The translations under genes were made by a program, and so were the position numbers. Positions 41,929 through 50,689 of a stretch of DNA of 64,000 bases are shown here, piece after piece (positions within the stretch are counted from its first letter, which is position 1; each line of letters starts with the position of its first letter). Where the stretch lies: the NCBI GenBank assembly GCA_905221605.1, contig CAJNDS010002746.1, forward strand, positions 40,889 to 104,888, read 5' to 3'. Source of the DNA: Symbiodinium natans. Its lineage: Eukaryota; Sar; Dinophyceae; Suessiales; Symbiodiniaceae. Under the pieces are notes generated by a model. The model did not search any database. It had not been told where the DNA came from and worked only from the letters and a program-made list of their open reading frames with translations.

Positions 41929-42055
41929 AGAGACTCCAAAACCCCTTCATCAAGGAATATACCTTAAGTCATATTAGGGTTGCTACTATCATTTAAGGTC
42001 TATTCCTTAAGGAAGGGGTTTTGCAGCCTCCTTACTTAGGTTTTGCAGTCTCTGG
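41929..42055. mobile_element. Fold-back element, family N
   Basis: AGACTCCAAAACCCCTTC and AAGGAAGGGGTTTTGCAG form the arms with AAGGAATATACCTTAA opposite its complement. Confidence 0.55.
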
Positions 42056-42084
42056 GAATGCGATCTCCCCTTCTTCGTCTTTTA

Positions 42085-42150
42085 TCTGCCTGCTGGAGGC
42101 GAGGACGAAGAGACTCTTCAACGGGGAGCTTCACGGCTACTACGACTGGG
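42085..42150 (+). CDS. Short plus-strand exon, unidentified
   Basis: LLEARTKRLFNGELHGYYDW follows a pyrimidine-rich stretch (CTTTTATCTGCCTGC) and ends at GGGCTTAGGG. One of few plus-strand candidates. Confidence 0.3.
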
Positions 42151-43320
42151 CTTAGGGTTTAGGGTTTAGGGCTTAAGGTTTAGGGCTTAGGGCTTAGGGC
42201 TTAGGGTTTAGGGTTTAGGGTTTAGGGCTTAGGGTTTAGGGTTTAGGGTTTAGGGTTTAGGGTTTAGGGTTTAGGGTAGGAGGAAGGGGAGGAAGTGGAG
42301 AAGGGATTGGGGACTATGCCTTTGAGCTGAGGGTTTTGGGGCTCCGAGCTCCGGAGCCCTAATAGGTTTTAGGGTTTAGGGGTTTAGGGTTTAGGGTTTA
42401 GGGTTTAGGGTTTAGGGTTTAGGGTTTAGGGTTTAGGGTTTAGGGTTTAGGGTCCGCCGACCCTGGCGGCGTGTTGGATGGTTTTGGGGGAGGGAACCCT
42501 GCCCCTCCCCTCCCTTACACCCCAAAACAATCTAGACAAGGGGGGGGGGGGTAGCTTTGAAACCCACCCCCCACCACCCCACCCCCACCCCCACCCCCCC
42601 CCCCAGCCCCCCCACCCCCTCCCCAAAAAACAGCAGGGCCAAGACACTTGCCCCCAAAACAACTTGCAGAGTTTGTTAAGGTTCAGGGCTTCGGGTTGGC
42701 GGCATTTGAGCTTTGGGCGTTGAGAGGTTTAGGGCCTCTTGGGTCGGCGGCCTAAGCCGGAGGCTCCTAAATCGGGCAACGCCCCTCTGTGTGCCCGCCT
42801 AGCGGAAGCCCTAGCTTTAGCTATGGGATGGGCACGCGGTGCCGCCGATCCGGGCCGGCCGGCAACATCCGGCCCCCAAACGCGGCTTTCGAAGGGCATG
42901 CCGAAATGGTATTTTGGATGAATTTGTGTGATTGTTTTGGGAGGGCAGCGGTCACCCCAAAACAGCGCGCATCATGAGCATCAGCGGTTCTGGCCTCGGG
43001 TTTCGGAAGCAGCTGGGGGCTTCGAAAACGCAGAAACCATCGTAAATACCGTGGCTTTCGTGCTGTCAGGGATATTACCGCGTGGAGCAGGTCCTTGGTG
43101 CTGCGGGGGCGGGGGGGGTTTAGGGCAGCAGGACCTCCAAGGCCCTGTAACTACACCGCGGGCGAAGCTTGCTCGGGCGCCATCGTGGGCATTCCCGGCG
43201 GGCGCGCGCGCGCGCCGTTTGGAGGGCCTTGCCGGCGCGCCTTCGTTTCACACTCCCATCGTCCTGGGGGCGTTGCCCGCCCCTGGGCGCGGCCCCTTAA
43301 AATTTAGGGTTTAGGGTGAT
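42150..43320. other. Heptamer arrays, poly-C/poly-G tracts and GC-rich unassigned sequence
   Basis: TTTAGGG and CTTAGGG at 42148-42275 and 42372-42450; CCCC-rich at 42565-42640. Frames at 42739-43310 on the plus strand are GC-rich and open but unrecognised. Confidence 0.5.
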
Positions 43321-43384
43321 ATCTCTGATGTCATCGGTTTCTTGACTTGAAGAGTGGGGGCTTCTCCTCTGGGTTCCCCACTAA

Positions 43385-43475
43385 ACTAGGACAGAAAAGG
43401 GACGCCCTTGTTGGCTGATAAGGGATCCTGAACCCAAAAATGGAATGAAGGGCTACTATTGGGCACCCTCTAGGC
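43385..43475. mobile_element. Fold-back element, family F
   Basis: CTAGGACAGAAAAGGGACGC and GAAGGGCTACTATTGGGCAC carry the family pattern. Confidence 0.45.
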
Positions 43476-44315
43476 ATTACCATGAACCCCTAAACAATCA
43501 GGGTCTTGGGTGGCGGACTCGGGTTTAGGGTTAGGCTTAAGGGTTTGCGGTTGAGGGTCTTCTTTCGGATGCACGGACGAAACGAGGGTATGGACACATG
43601 ATTACGGACGGGTGTGGCAGGAAGGGTGTTGTGCTGGATTCCCGAGTCTTCAGGAGCTGGCTGAATGGGCGTTGCAAGGCCTAGTTTAAAGGGGTGACGG
43701 GTGAATGAAGGGTCCTGGAGTCCTGCACAAGGAAAAGTTAACCTGTGAAAGACAAGTGATCTATGTGCCCTTTAAGAATACAGTATTTTAAGAACTGCGG
43801 GTCTTTAGGAATAATGGCTATGAATAGTCAAAGATTGAGCACTTTCATCTTCTCTTAAAAGCCCACATGCTACTTTAAATGTTTTGCAACTTATATCCTC
43901 TTACTATTTCAACGCCCGTAGATTTCATGAGCCACTATGGAAAAGGATTAGGAAATTTAGTTTTTTTGGGCCGCTGTTCTTCCTTCACCGACAAACAGAA
44001 TGGCCCAACAGCTCGCAGCCCAAATCCCAAAACACGATGAAAAGGCTGAGGCAAGGAAACCCTAAACCCGAAACCCTCAAGCCTAAAGCCTAAAGCGTAA
44101 AGCCTAAAGCCGAAAGCCTGAAGCCGAAAGGCTCAAGCCTAAACCCTGAACCCTAAAGCCTAAGCCCTGAACCCTTTTTGAACCCAGGCTCGGACAAGCT
44201 TGCTGGGAGTCCCGCCAAGCCAACCCCTCATTCAGGGCAGACCCGAAAAGCGATGCAGCCAAGGGACTTGTGCCTCCGGCACCACTGAGCAGGACAGGAG
44301 GACAGCATGAACCAT

Positions 44316-44522
44316 CTACATGACTCGAGTCCATTCTTGCAAGAACTCTCGATGAATATACAGCACATCAGCTGAGGCAATCAAATCAATCGCCCACAAA
44401 CTAGGTTGCAGCATCTTCAAAAAAGGGACAAGACGAATTACTTCCTCAACCGGCCATGCACACCCCTTCAACGTCCTGCAACCACACCAGGTGTCCCTGA
44501 CCCGCACTGAGGACCAATGCAA
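44316..44522 (-). pseudogene. LINE C-terminal tail, frameshifted
   Basis: It shares the CIALVLSAG/HWSSVRV junction with the end of the reverse-transcriptase frame and carries on for 68 codons (VIRLVPFLKMLQPSLWAIDL) to a stop, so one indel separates the two. Confidence 0.5.
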
Positions 44523-46665
44523 TGCACTTCAGCCACGGTGCTGAGGCCGTGAAAGCATGTCTAGGGTGGGCCCACACGCAGGCATGCTCAGCCACAAATG
44601 TCTTGCAATAGTGTGGACTGAGCCTCTCCCAGGCATCCCTCCAGACCTCTCGATCTGCAGCCAAAGCACAAAGCTCAGGCAGACCCGGCTTAGCGTCATC
44701 AGCAACCCAACCCAGGACGCGAAACTGCTGAATCGCCCAAGTGTAGATGGTGTTCCACGGAGCTGGGACTGCCTGTCTGACATCTTGCAACATAGCAGCC
44801 TTTAGCAGGAGGATCACAGGAGCCTCAGGCCCCTTTCGCAGCAAGTGCCCTAGGTAGTGCCATCTTCTTCTCATAGCACTGTGCAACCATCGGAGATGCG
44901 GTTCTAGGTGCAGCAAAATGCCAATACATCTTCTGCGCAATCGATGCATGGCTACAGCAGCGTCATGCTTGTTGCAGCTGGGAAGAAAAAGACGAGCCCC
45001 AAGAATGAAAAAGGTAGTCTGGAGTTGATCAAGTTGTTGGATGCAGTGGGTGAGGGGCTCAAGCATCATCAGGAACCATGAGAACTTTGACATGACATAC
45101 CTGTTGACCAGCATATACGGTTTGAGACCATGTTCCCAAGAGCACTGCCTAAGAACCGGAGCTACGGCTTCCCAGCCCGCATGCGCAGCGCGTTCACAGG
45201 CTGCAAGAACCCAATGACTGATATTGCACGAACCAGCAAACCGCCGGAAAGGTTTCCGCAAGTAGACCCCTTCAGACTTCCATTGACAAAGTCCCACAGC
45301 ATTATCAGGTTGACGAGCCAGGAACCTGCGGCCCTCTTCCCACAGATGGTCAGGAACAACAATAACAGTTTTGTCAAAGTTCACCTCCAACCCCAAAGTT
45401 TTAAGGGAGTCAATGAGGCTCTGAAGGCAATGGCCTAAGTCATCCCAGCGCTGGAAACCGAGAATCGCATCATCAACATAGGCCCATCCGTAGCAAGGAC
45501 GACCGTCAGCCCACAAATGATGCGTGCGGACCTGCTTGTGGGCCCAATCCTCAAAGAGTGCCTGCAGCATGAGCCCCAGGATGATTGAGAAGATGCCAGC
45601 ACTAGGGGGGGCACCCTGCTGGACCCCACATAAGCCCGGAACTGCCCACTCATTGTCTTCCCAGGCAAACTGCATGGTACATTGAAGGGGATGCCACAAG
45701 AGCAGAGCTTCATGATGAAGGTTAGGAGGGGTATGGGTGAGGAGGAAGTCGATGACAGCCCAACGGGACAAACTGTCGAATGCCTGCTTAATGTCAAGAA
45801 GAACCCATAAAGAGTGCAACCCAGACTTATGTTCGCTGTAAAGAAGGCTTTGGGCCAGCCATAGGCACTCAACGCATTGCGCCCCGGGAAGCGCACCAAG
45901 CTGGCATCGCGGCATGGGCCAAACAGAGAGAAGTCTTCTGTATAGCATTCCAGTGAGCAACTTATTGAAAGACTCCAGCAAGCATATGGGCCGGTAGTGC
46001 TTGGGGACCTTAATCAAGGCTTCCTTGGGAATCAGGCACATGAATGCTTGAAGATAGGACTCTGGGACGAGTTTGGAAGAGAAAATGGAATTGCAATGCT
46101 CCACCAGCAAGGAAACCCCAACATCAATCAGGATCATGGCGTGAAGAAATTCAGCACTCAAGCCACTGATGCCAGAAGACTTGCGAAGTCGGGCTCTCTC
46201 TTGCACATGAGTGGTGACCTCTTCCCGGGCGAAAGGCATCAGAGGCTGCTCAGCAGCACTGGCTTGCAACGACTCGAAGGCAGCTTTGACACGTCCCAAC
46301 TCATCGTCTGAGGGAGCCTTGCCAAAGACAGTTTGGGTATGGGCTTGACGAGCGCGGGCAGCTTCCCGTCTTCCCCCATACGCAAGCAGGAAAGGCATGG
46401 TGCTCGTAGGTCGACATTGCCTACGACGAATGTACCTTATTGCCTCAGAGTCCCCCACGCCAGCCCTACTTTCAAGTTCTGACCACCACTCACGTTTTGC
46501 CGCCCTTCTGCAGCAGAGGATGGCCCGTGCAAGCCACGCACACGCAGCAGGATCCTGATTCTCTTGCCGTTGTTTACAGAGATCTTGATGTAGAGAGTAT
46601 CCCTGTACCGCAGCCCCTTTCGGACGGAAGAAACCCTCCCAGCTACAGTGCAGAGAAGACGGCAT
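44446..46665 (-). CDS. LINE reverse transcriptase
   Basis: 739 codons. Finger motif HYRPICLLESFNKLL (about 223-237), motif A LLDIKQAFDSL (289-299, catalytic Asp), motif B GVQQGAPPSAG (347-357) and motif C YVDD (396-399, two catalytic Asp) are all intact. A long thumb/connector follows (to about 600), then a His/Cys-containing tail (HYCKTFVAEHACVWAHPRH). It copies element RNA into DNA at the nick. It is in a different frame from the endonuclease; the switch lies near 46670. The tail changes frame again near 44520 and continues to 44316. Confidence 0.8.
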   Translation of the reverse strand: MPSSLHCSWEGFFRPKGAAVQGYSLHQDLCKQRQENQDPAACAWLARAILCCRRAAKREWWSELESRAGVGDSEAIRYIRRRQCRPTSTMPFLLAYGGRREAARARQAHTQTVFGKAPSDDELGRVKAAFESLQASAAEQPLMPFAREEVTTHVQERARLRKSSGISGLSAEFLHAMILIDVGVSLLVEHCNSIFSSKLVPESYLQAFMCLIPKEALIKVPKHYRPICLLESFNKLLTGMLYRRLLSVWPMPRCQLGALPGAQCVECLWLAQSLLYSEHKSGLHSLWVLLDIKQAFDSLSRWAVIDFLLTHTPPNLHHEALLLWHPLQCTMQFAWEDNEWAVPGLCGVQQGAPPSAGIFSIILGLMLQALFEDWAHKQVRTHHLWADGRPCYGWAYVDDAILGFQRWDDLGHCLQSLIDSLKTLGLEVNFDKTVIVVPDHLWEEGRRFLARQPDNAVGLCQWKSEGVYLRKPFRRFAGSCNISHWVLAACERAAHAGWEAVAPVLRQCSWEHGLKPYMLVNRYVMSKFSWFLMMLEPLTHCIQQLDQLQTTFFILGARLFLPSCNKHDAAVAMHRLRRRCIGILLHLEPHLRWLHSAMRRRWHYLGHLLRKGPEAPVILLLKAAMLQDVRQAVPAPWNTIYTWAIQQFRVLGWVADDAKPGLPELCALAADREVWRDAWERLSPHYCKTFVAEHACVWAHPRHAFTASAPWLKCIALVLSAGQGHLVWLQDVEGVCMAG

Positions 46666-47411
46666 TGTTGAACAGGATCGCGTGGGAAAGTCACAACACC
46701 AGCAAGTTCGTCCTCAACACTGCCGGTGACGACGCATCGAAAACATCTTCGTCGCTTGGGGCTTCGAGTGTGTTTCCGATTGCACGAAGAGAGAAATTGC
46801 AAGCTAGCAGTGACAAGTGCATGGTCGCAATGAAGCTCATGCATTGCAGAAAGGTTCGCCGTGGCCTGCAGTGATTCCGGTATGAGCTTAACCTTTTGAC
46901 TGGCCCTGATGAAGAAGAAGTCATACTTTCTGGAAACCCCAGACTGCAACGCAGACCACATCAAACTTCACGGCTTCTTGAAATATTGCTCAAGCTCCAA
47001 TAAGGCTTCTTGAAAGACCTCATTGGAGTGGTTTCGATGAGGAAAGTGTACGCCAATGACCAGGACATTGAGACCAAGCGAACCATGACTGAAGCACACT
47101 TCCAATGTCCTCTTACCACAGGAACCCCACCTGACAACATCGCAAAGGCCTCTGTCGATAAGAATCACTTGTGAAAGGTGTGACTCAAGACACAGTGCAG
47201 ATAGGACATGATAGTGTACAAGCTCGCTGTCCTCAGGCACGGAGACTTCCTTCAGAAGTCCCCCAGGCACATCTTGCGCAATATGTGTTTCTCGAATTCC
47301 CCCAACCTCCTGAAGAAGCACAACGTCCATACACTCAGCGCGCGGCAGCCCCAACCACTCACCCACATCATCCAAGGACCTTCCCTGAATATTCCAAGAT
47401 TGAACTTCCAT
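46437..47411 (-). pseudogene. LINE endonuclease (EEP/APE type), damaged
   Basis: SWNIQG (residues 5-10), LLQE (32-35) and IGVHFPH (about 118-124) are the N-terminal landmarks of an endonuclease/exonuclease/phosphatase domain, which nicks target DNA for priming. A TGA at 46970-46968 then breaks the frame. The same frame resumes with KYDFFFIRA and a DHALV end like the usual SDH motif. The GDxN segment expected between is absent, so this copy has lost part of the catalytic core. Confidence 0.6.
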
Positions 47412-47450
47412 GCATGAGGCTGCAACGACTGGGACAGACGGAGGACCCCT

Positions 47451-48518
47451 TCAGTCAGACTGGACCGTGACCTCAAGGTCTGACACACTGACTCCCATGA
47501 GCTCGCTAACTGCCGACAGGTTGAACCAGCAAGCATCTTCGAAGGTCTCATGTCTCACTCTCACTCGGACACCACGATCACTCTCCGCAAGATGAAGGTC
47601 CCGAGCCTCCATCGCGAGAACCCTCTTCGCTGACATCCAGACCACGGCCATTCCCCAATCTACCTCAATCTGGTCTGAATTCAAGGAAAGCTTGGTAGCC
47701 TGAAGAAGCTTGTTGATGCCGATGCCAAACAACTTGTTTTTCATTCGGGTCTCCACAGGTTTGCTCGGGCTAACCCAAAGCAAAGCACCATTTCCAAGAG
47801 CGAACTTCTTGTTGACCCTCGGGAGCAAATTGAAGAAGCGCTCCTTTGCTTCTGAGAGTGCCACATGCCGGAGATATAGATGAGCAGTTTTGGCCCGTTT
47901 CCCATACACACTCACACGCAAAACTCCATCAATCGGGTATTGTGCCAGAAACTCACGCACCGAGTTTTCGATGAGAGCCTTCTTGGTGTCAGTGTCCCAG
48001 CCACCTAGAACCAGATGGTTCCAGTCGGTACCATCAGGGCCTGGTCCAGAAGAGGGAATGGGAAAGGAAGGCGCCTTGAAGCTGGTGGGGGGAGGGATTT
48101 GGGCCCCTCGAGCTCCTTGGTAACTGCTCCACGGGTCCGGGTGGGGACCCCGCACTTCATTGGGACCAGTCGAGCTGGTCGGAGGCGAGGATTTCTCAGT
48201 CATCACTTTCTCCCGAAGTTGTTTTAACTCAGCTTCAAGAGCAGAGATTCGAGCAGTGTCAGTGGTCCTCGAATGTTCCAGCACGGTGAGGGTCTGAAGC
48301 TGATTGGAGAGGTTCTGGTTCAAGGCCAAGGCCCAAGCAGGAGCTTCATCTTGCGGACAGGACTGGGGCCTATGGGCAGCAAGCATGCGATCAAGGGCCG
48401 CGTCAGCATCTACATCCACAACTTCTGCTCGTCGCTTCGCACCACGGTTTGGAGACACCTCCCCACTATCTGGCAAAGTATCACTGATATCACCATCTGC
48501 AAGCTCAGCCATTCTCAC
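47451..48518 (-). CDS. LINE ORF1-like protein
   Basis: 355 codons. An acidic N terminus (1-45) is followed by a heptad-rich segment at 66-106 (ISALEAELKQLREKV) that should form a coiled coil, a Pro/Ser linker (108-160), and a folded basic domain at 165-355 that could be an RNA-recognition-like fold (LVLGGW, LRVSVYGKR, FALGNGALLWV). This layout matches ORF1 proteins of LINEs, which trimerise and bind element RNA. It ends with TGA, and the endonuclease continues in the same frame 13 codons later, so readthrough or reinitiation is possible. Confidence 0.6.
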   Translation of the reverse strand: MRMAELADGDISDTLPDSGEVSPNRGAKRRAEVVDVDADAALDRMLAAHRPQSCPQDEAPAWALALNQNLSNQLQTLTVLEHSRTTDTARISALEAELKQLREKVMTEKSSPPTSSTGPNEVRGPHPDPWSSYQGARGAQIPPPTSFKAPSFPIPSSGPGPDGTDWNHLVLGGWDTDTKKALIENSVREFLAQYPIDGVLRVSVYGKRAKTAHLYLRHVALSEAKERFFNLLPRVNKKFALGNGALLWVSPSKPVETRMKNKLFGIGINKLLQATKLSLNSDQIEVDWGMAVVWMSAKRVLAMEARDLHLAESDRGVRVRVRHETFEDACWFNLSAVSELMGVSVSDLEVTVQSD

Positions 48519-48554
48519 TAAGGGGGCAAGAAACTCACCACGAACACTGGGGAC

Positions 48555-48589
48555 CTTGAGCCTCTAAACCCTAAACCCTTGAGCCAAAA
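48555..48589 (-). other. Possible relict spliced-leader tags upstream of ORF1
   Basis: TTTTGGCTCAAG (48589-48578) equals the last 12 bases of the dinoflagellate spliced leader, and GGCTCAAG (48562-48555), its last 8, follows 15 bp later, both in the sense of the LINE and just 5' of ORF1. Relict tags mark retroposed trans-spliced mRNAs in dinoflagellates. Eight- and twelve-base matches can arise by chance near heptamer text. Confidence 0.35.
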
Positions 48590-48599
48590 GCCCTGAACC

Positions 48600-50265
48600 C
48601 TAAACCCTAAACGCTAAACGCTAAACCCACCCAACCCTCAGGGGCTCTTTAGGGTTAAAAGCCCTAAACCCTTAAACCCTAAGCCCTTATAAGCAGGGAC
48701 CCCTAGAACAAATCGACTCCTGGAAAAAGAAGTTGGATGCCTTACTAGCAGGGTCAGCGCAGCCACTCAGAAGGGACCCTTCATCTAATTCCCCTATATA
48801 ACCCTTATGGGTTTAGGGTTTAGGGTTTAGGGTTATATCTACCTGAATATACCCAAGCAGCCCCGAAATAAGCGCTAAAGCACCCCTAAGGGTCCCTCCT
48901 TTAGTCCCTTGATGCCAGGAAACAAGCGTGTGGGAAACCTAAGGCCAAAGCCGGTCAAAACCCTCAGCCCGAATTGCGCCTCAGACCCTACACCCTAAAC
49001 ATCCTAAACCCTAAGCCCCGCAAACCCTAAACCCTTAACAATCCTAAACCCTACACCCTAAACCCTAAGTTAACTGCCCCTGAAGCCAATCACAGCCTGC
49101 CGGGTCGGCAAACTGCGGAGTCTTCACCTCGGTGCGCAAGATCAAGGGTGAATCGGGTTTAGGGTTATTATAGGGCTTTAGGGAGCGTTGAGAGTGTAGG
49201 GTTAGGACCCTATTAAATAAATAAATAAAGGTTTAGGGTTTGTAGGGATTGCAGGGATTGTAGGGATTGTGGGATTGTAGGGATTGTAGGGATTGTAGGG
49301 TTTACCGGGTTTACAGGGTTTATAGGGCTATTATAGGGCTTAGGGTTATAGGGTTTAGGGAGCGTAGAGAGTTTAGGGTTAGGATCCTACTATATATATA
49401 TATTATCAGGGCTGAAAGGAGGTTAAGGCTTTTGCGGGAGTTGGCAACAGGGGCTCTCGCTGTTCCCTATTCTTAAAATCAAGGGAGTTCTACTCGGACC
49501 CCGATAATATACCTGTAATATGGCCCTTCCATTCACTTCTCCAATAACCAAGGGGGAAAAAAGGTTAACGTTTACTATTCCTACTAAGTAAGGAAACCCA
49601 AGAAGTTAAAGTTTAACTATAGGCTAAGCAAGCATATTCACTTAGGACCCTGGACAGGGGTCCTCAAAGCCAAGCGTAGCCGTAGGGATCCAACGTAGAG
49701 CCCTTTGATGAAAAGGGGAGGTAGGCCTGTGGGTTTCGGGTTTGGTGTTTAGGGTTTAGGGTTTAGGGCGCAGGCAAACAAAAACAACATCGAAAAGCCA
49801 GATCAACAACAAAGACATCACGCAACTTCTTTGTGTAATCACCCCGCCCCCCCTCCCCCCCACCGCAGCACCAACCCGAAACCCGAAACACAAACCCGAA
49901 ACCCGAAACCCGAAACCCGAAACCCTAAACCCTAAACCCGAAACACAAACCCGAACCACAAACCCTAAACCCTTTTTTTGCTTCAGGGCTCCTGGGGTCT
50001 CTGGCCTGTGAGGATCGAAGCCAATGCGAATTACGCAAGCGTCATGACTCCTAAACCCTAAACCCTAAACCCTAAACCCTGAACCCTGAACCCTGAACCC
50101 TGAACCCTGAACCCTGAACCCTGAAACCCTGAAACCCAGAACCCTAAGCCTATGGGTCTGAGGTAGGGTTCTTGGGGTACCCAAAGGACTGAGGCTTGGA
50201 CGGTCAAAGCCATGTACCTTCGATGCGCGGCGCTCAAGTACGGGTTTAGGGTTTAGGGTTGAGGG
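48600..50265. other. Heptamer variants, family K element, no firm gene
   Basis: A family K fold-back with a TTTAGGG loop (about 48750-48915), GATTGTAGG repeats (49240-49300), CCCGAAA runs (49875-49950) and a CCCTGAA run (50070-50130). No exon recognised. Confidence 0.6.
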
Positions 50266-50305
50266 TTCCCTGAAACCCCCAAAGCCACCCATGAACCTTC
50301 CAGCA
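50266..50305. repeat. 40-bp unit, exact inverted copy at 63043-63082
   Basis: TTCCCTGAAACCCCCAAAGC and the following 20 bases match the reverse complement of 63043-63082 with no mismatch. Heptamers adjoin both copies. Confidence 0.85.
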
Positions 50306-50399
50306 TTTAGATTGGGCTTTAGGAGCTGCACTGACACCGCGTTGCTCGAGCTGCTTCTGCGACGGGCTTTAGCGGGACGCGCTCGAGAGCAGTCCGCTT

Positions 50400-50520
50400 T
50401 CACCAAGAAGTCGTATCTGGTTCATAGTTGGGATAGTAATAAAATGTTAAAATTTCATTCCTTATTGAGTTTAAGTACCCTGAAAAATGTAAAATGTTAC
50501 CCCACTATGATAAAGGAGTA
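50400..50520. mobile_element. Family I element
   Basis: GGTTCATAGTTGGGATA, GTTTAAGTACCCTGAAAAA and CCCCACTATGATAAAGG match 29165-29290. Confidence 0.5.
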
Positions 50521-50689
50521 GAAGCTGTCAGTTTCAGACCCCGTCAACCTATGAACCCCATGCACCCCAAACCCTTTACAAGAAGCTGTGACGAACCTCA
50601 GCCCGAACTTTCATCGACATGCGCCAGGAGCACCAAGCAAAACCCTAGCAACAGGCGCACCCACACAACGCACAACTTCGCAACCCAAG

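Larger units (their letters stand above)
44165..48590 (-). mobile_element. Degenerate non-LTR retrotransposon (LINE) bordered by telomere-like heptamers
   Basis: On the minus strand the order is ORF1 (48518-47451), APE-type endonuclease (47411-46437), reverse transcriptase (46665-44446) and a C-terminal tail in another frame (44522-44316). No LTRs or poly-A tail are seen. After the last stop about 140 bp lead into a tail of TTCAGGG, CTTAGG and TTTAGGG-like units (44165-44050). The 5' end also meets TTTAGGG text at 48565-48660. Heptamers on both sides in one orientation suggest insertion into a telomere-like array. Confidence 0.7.

Noticed and set aside
44446-44805. Plus-strand and alternate minus frames over the LINE
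   Set aside because: Shadows of the reverse-transcriptase frame.
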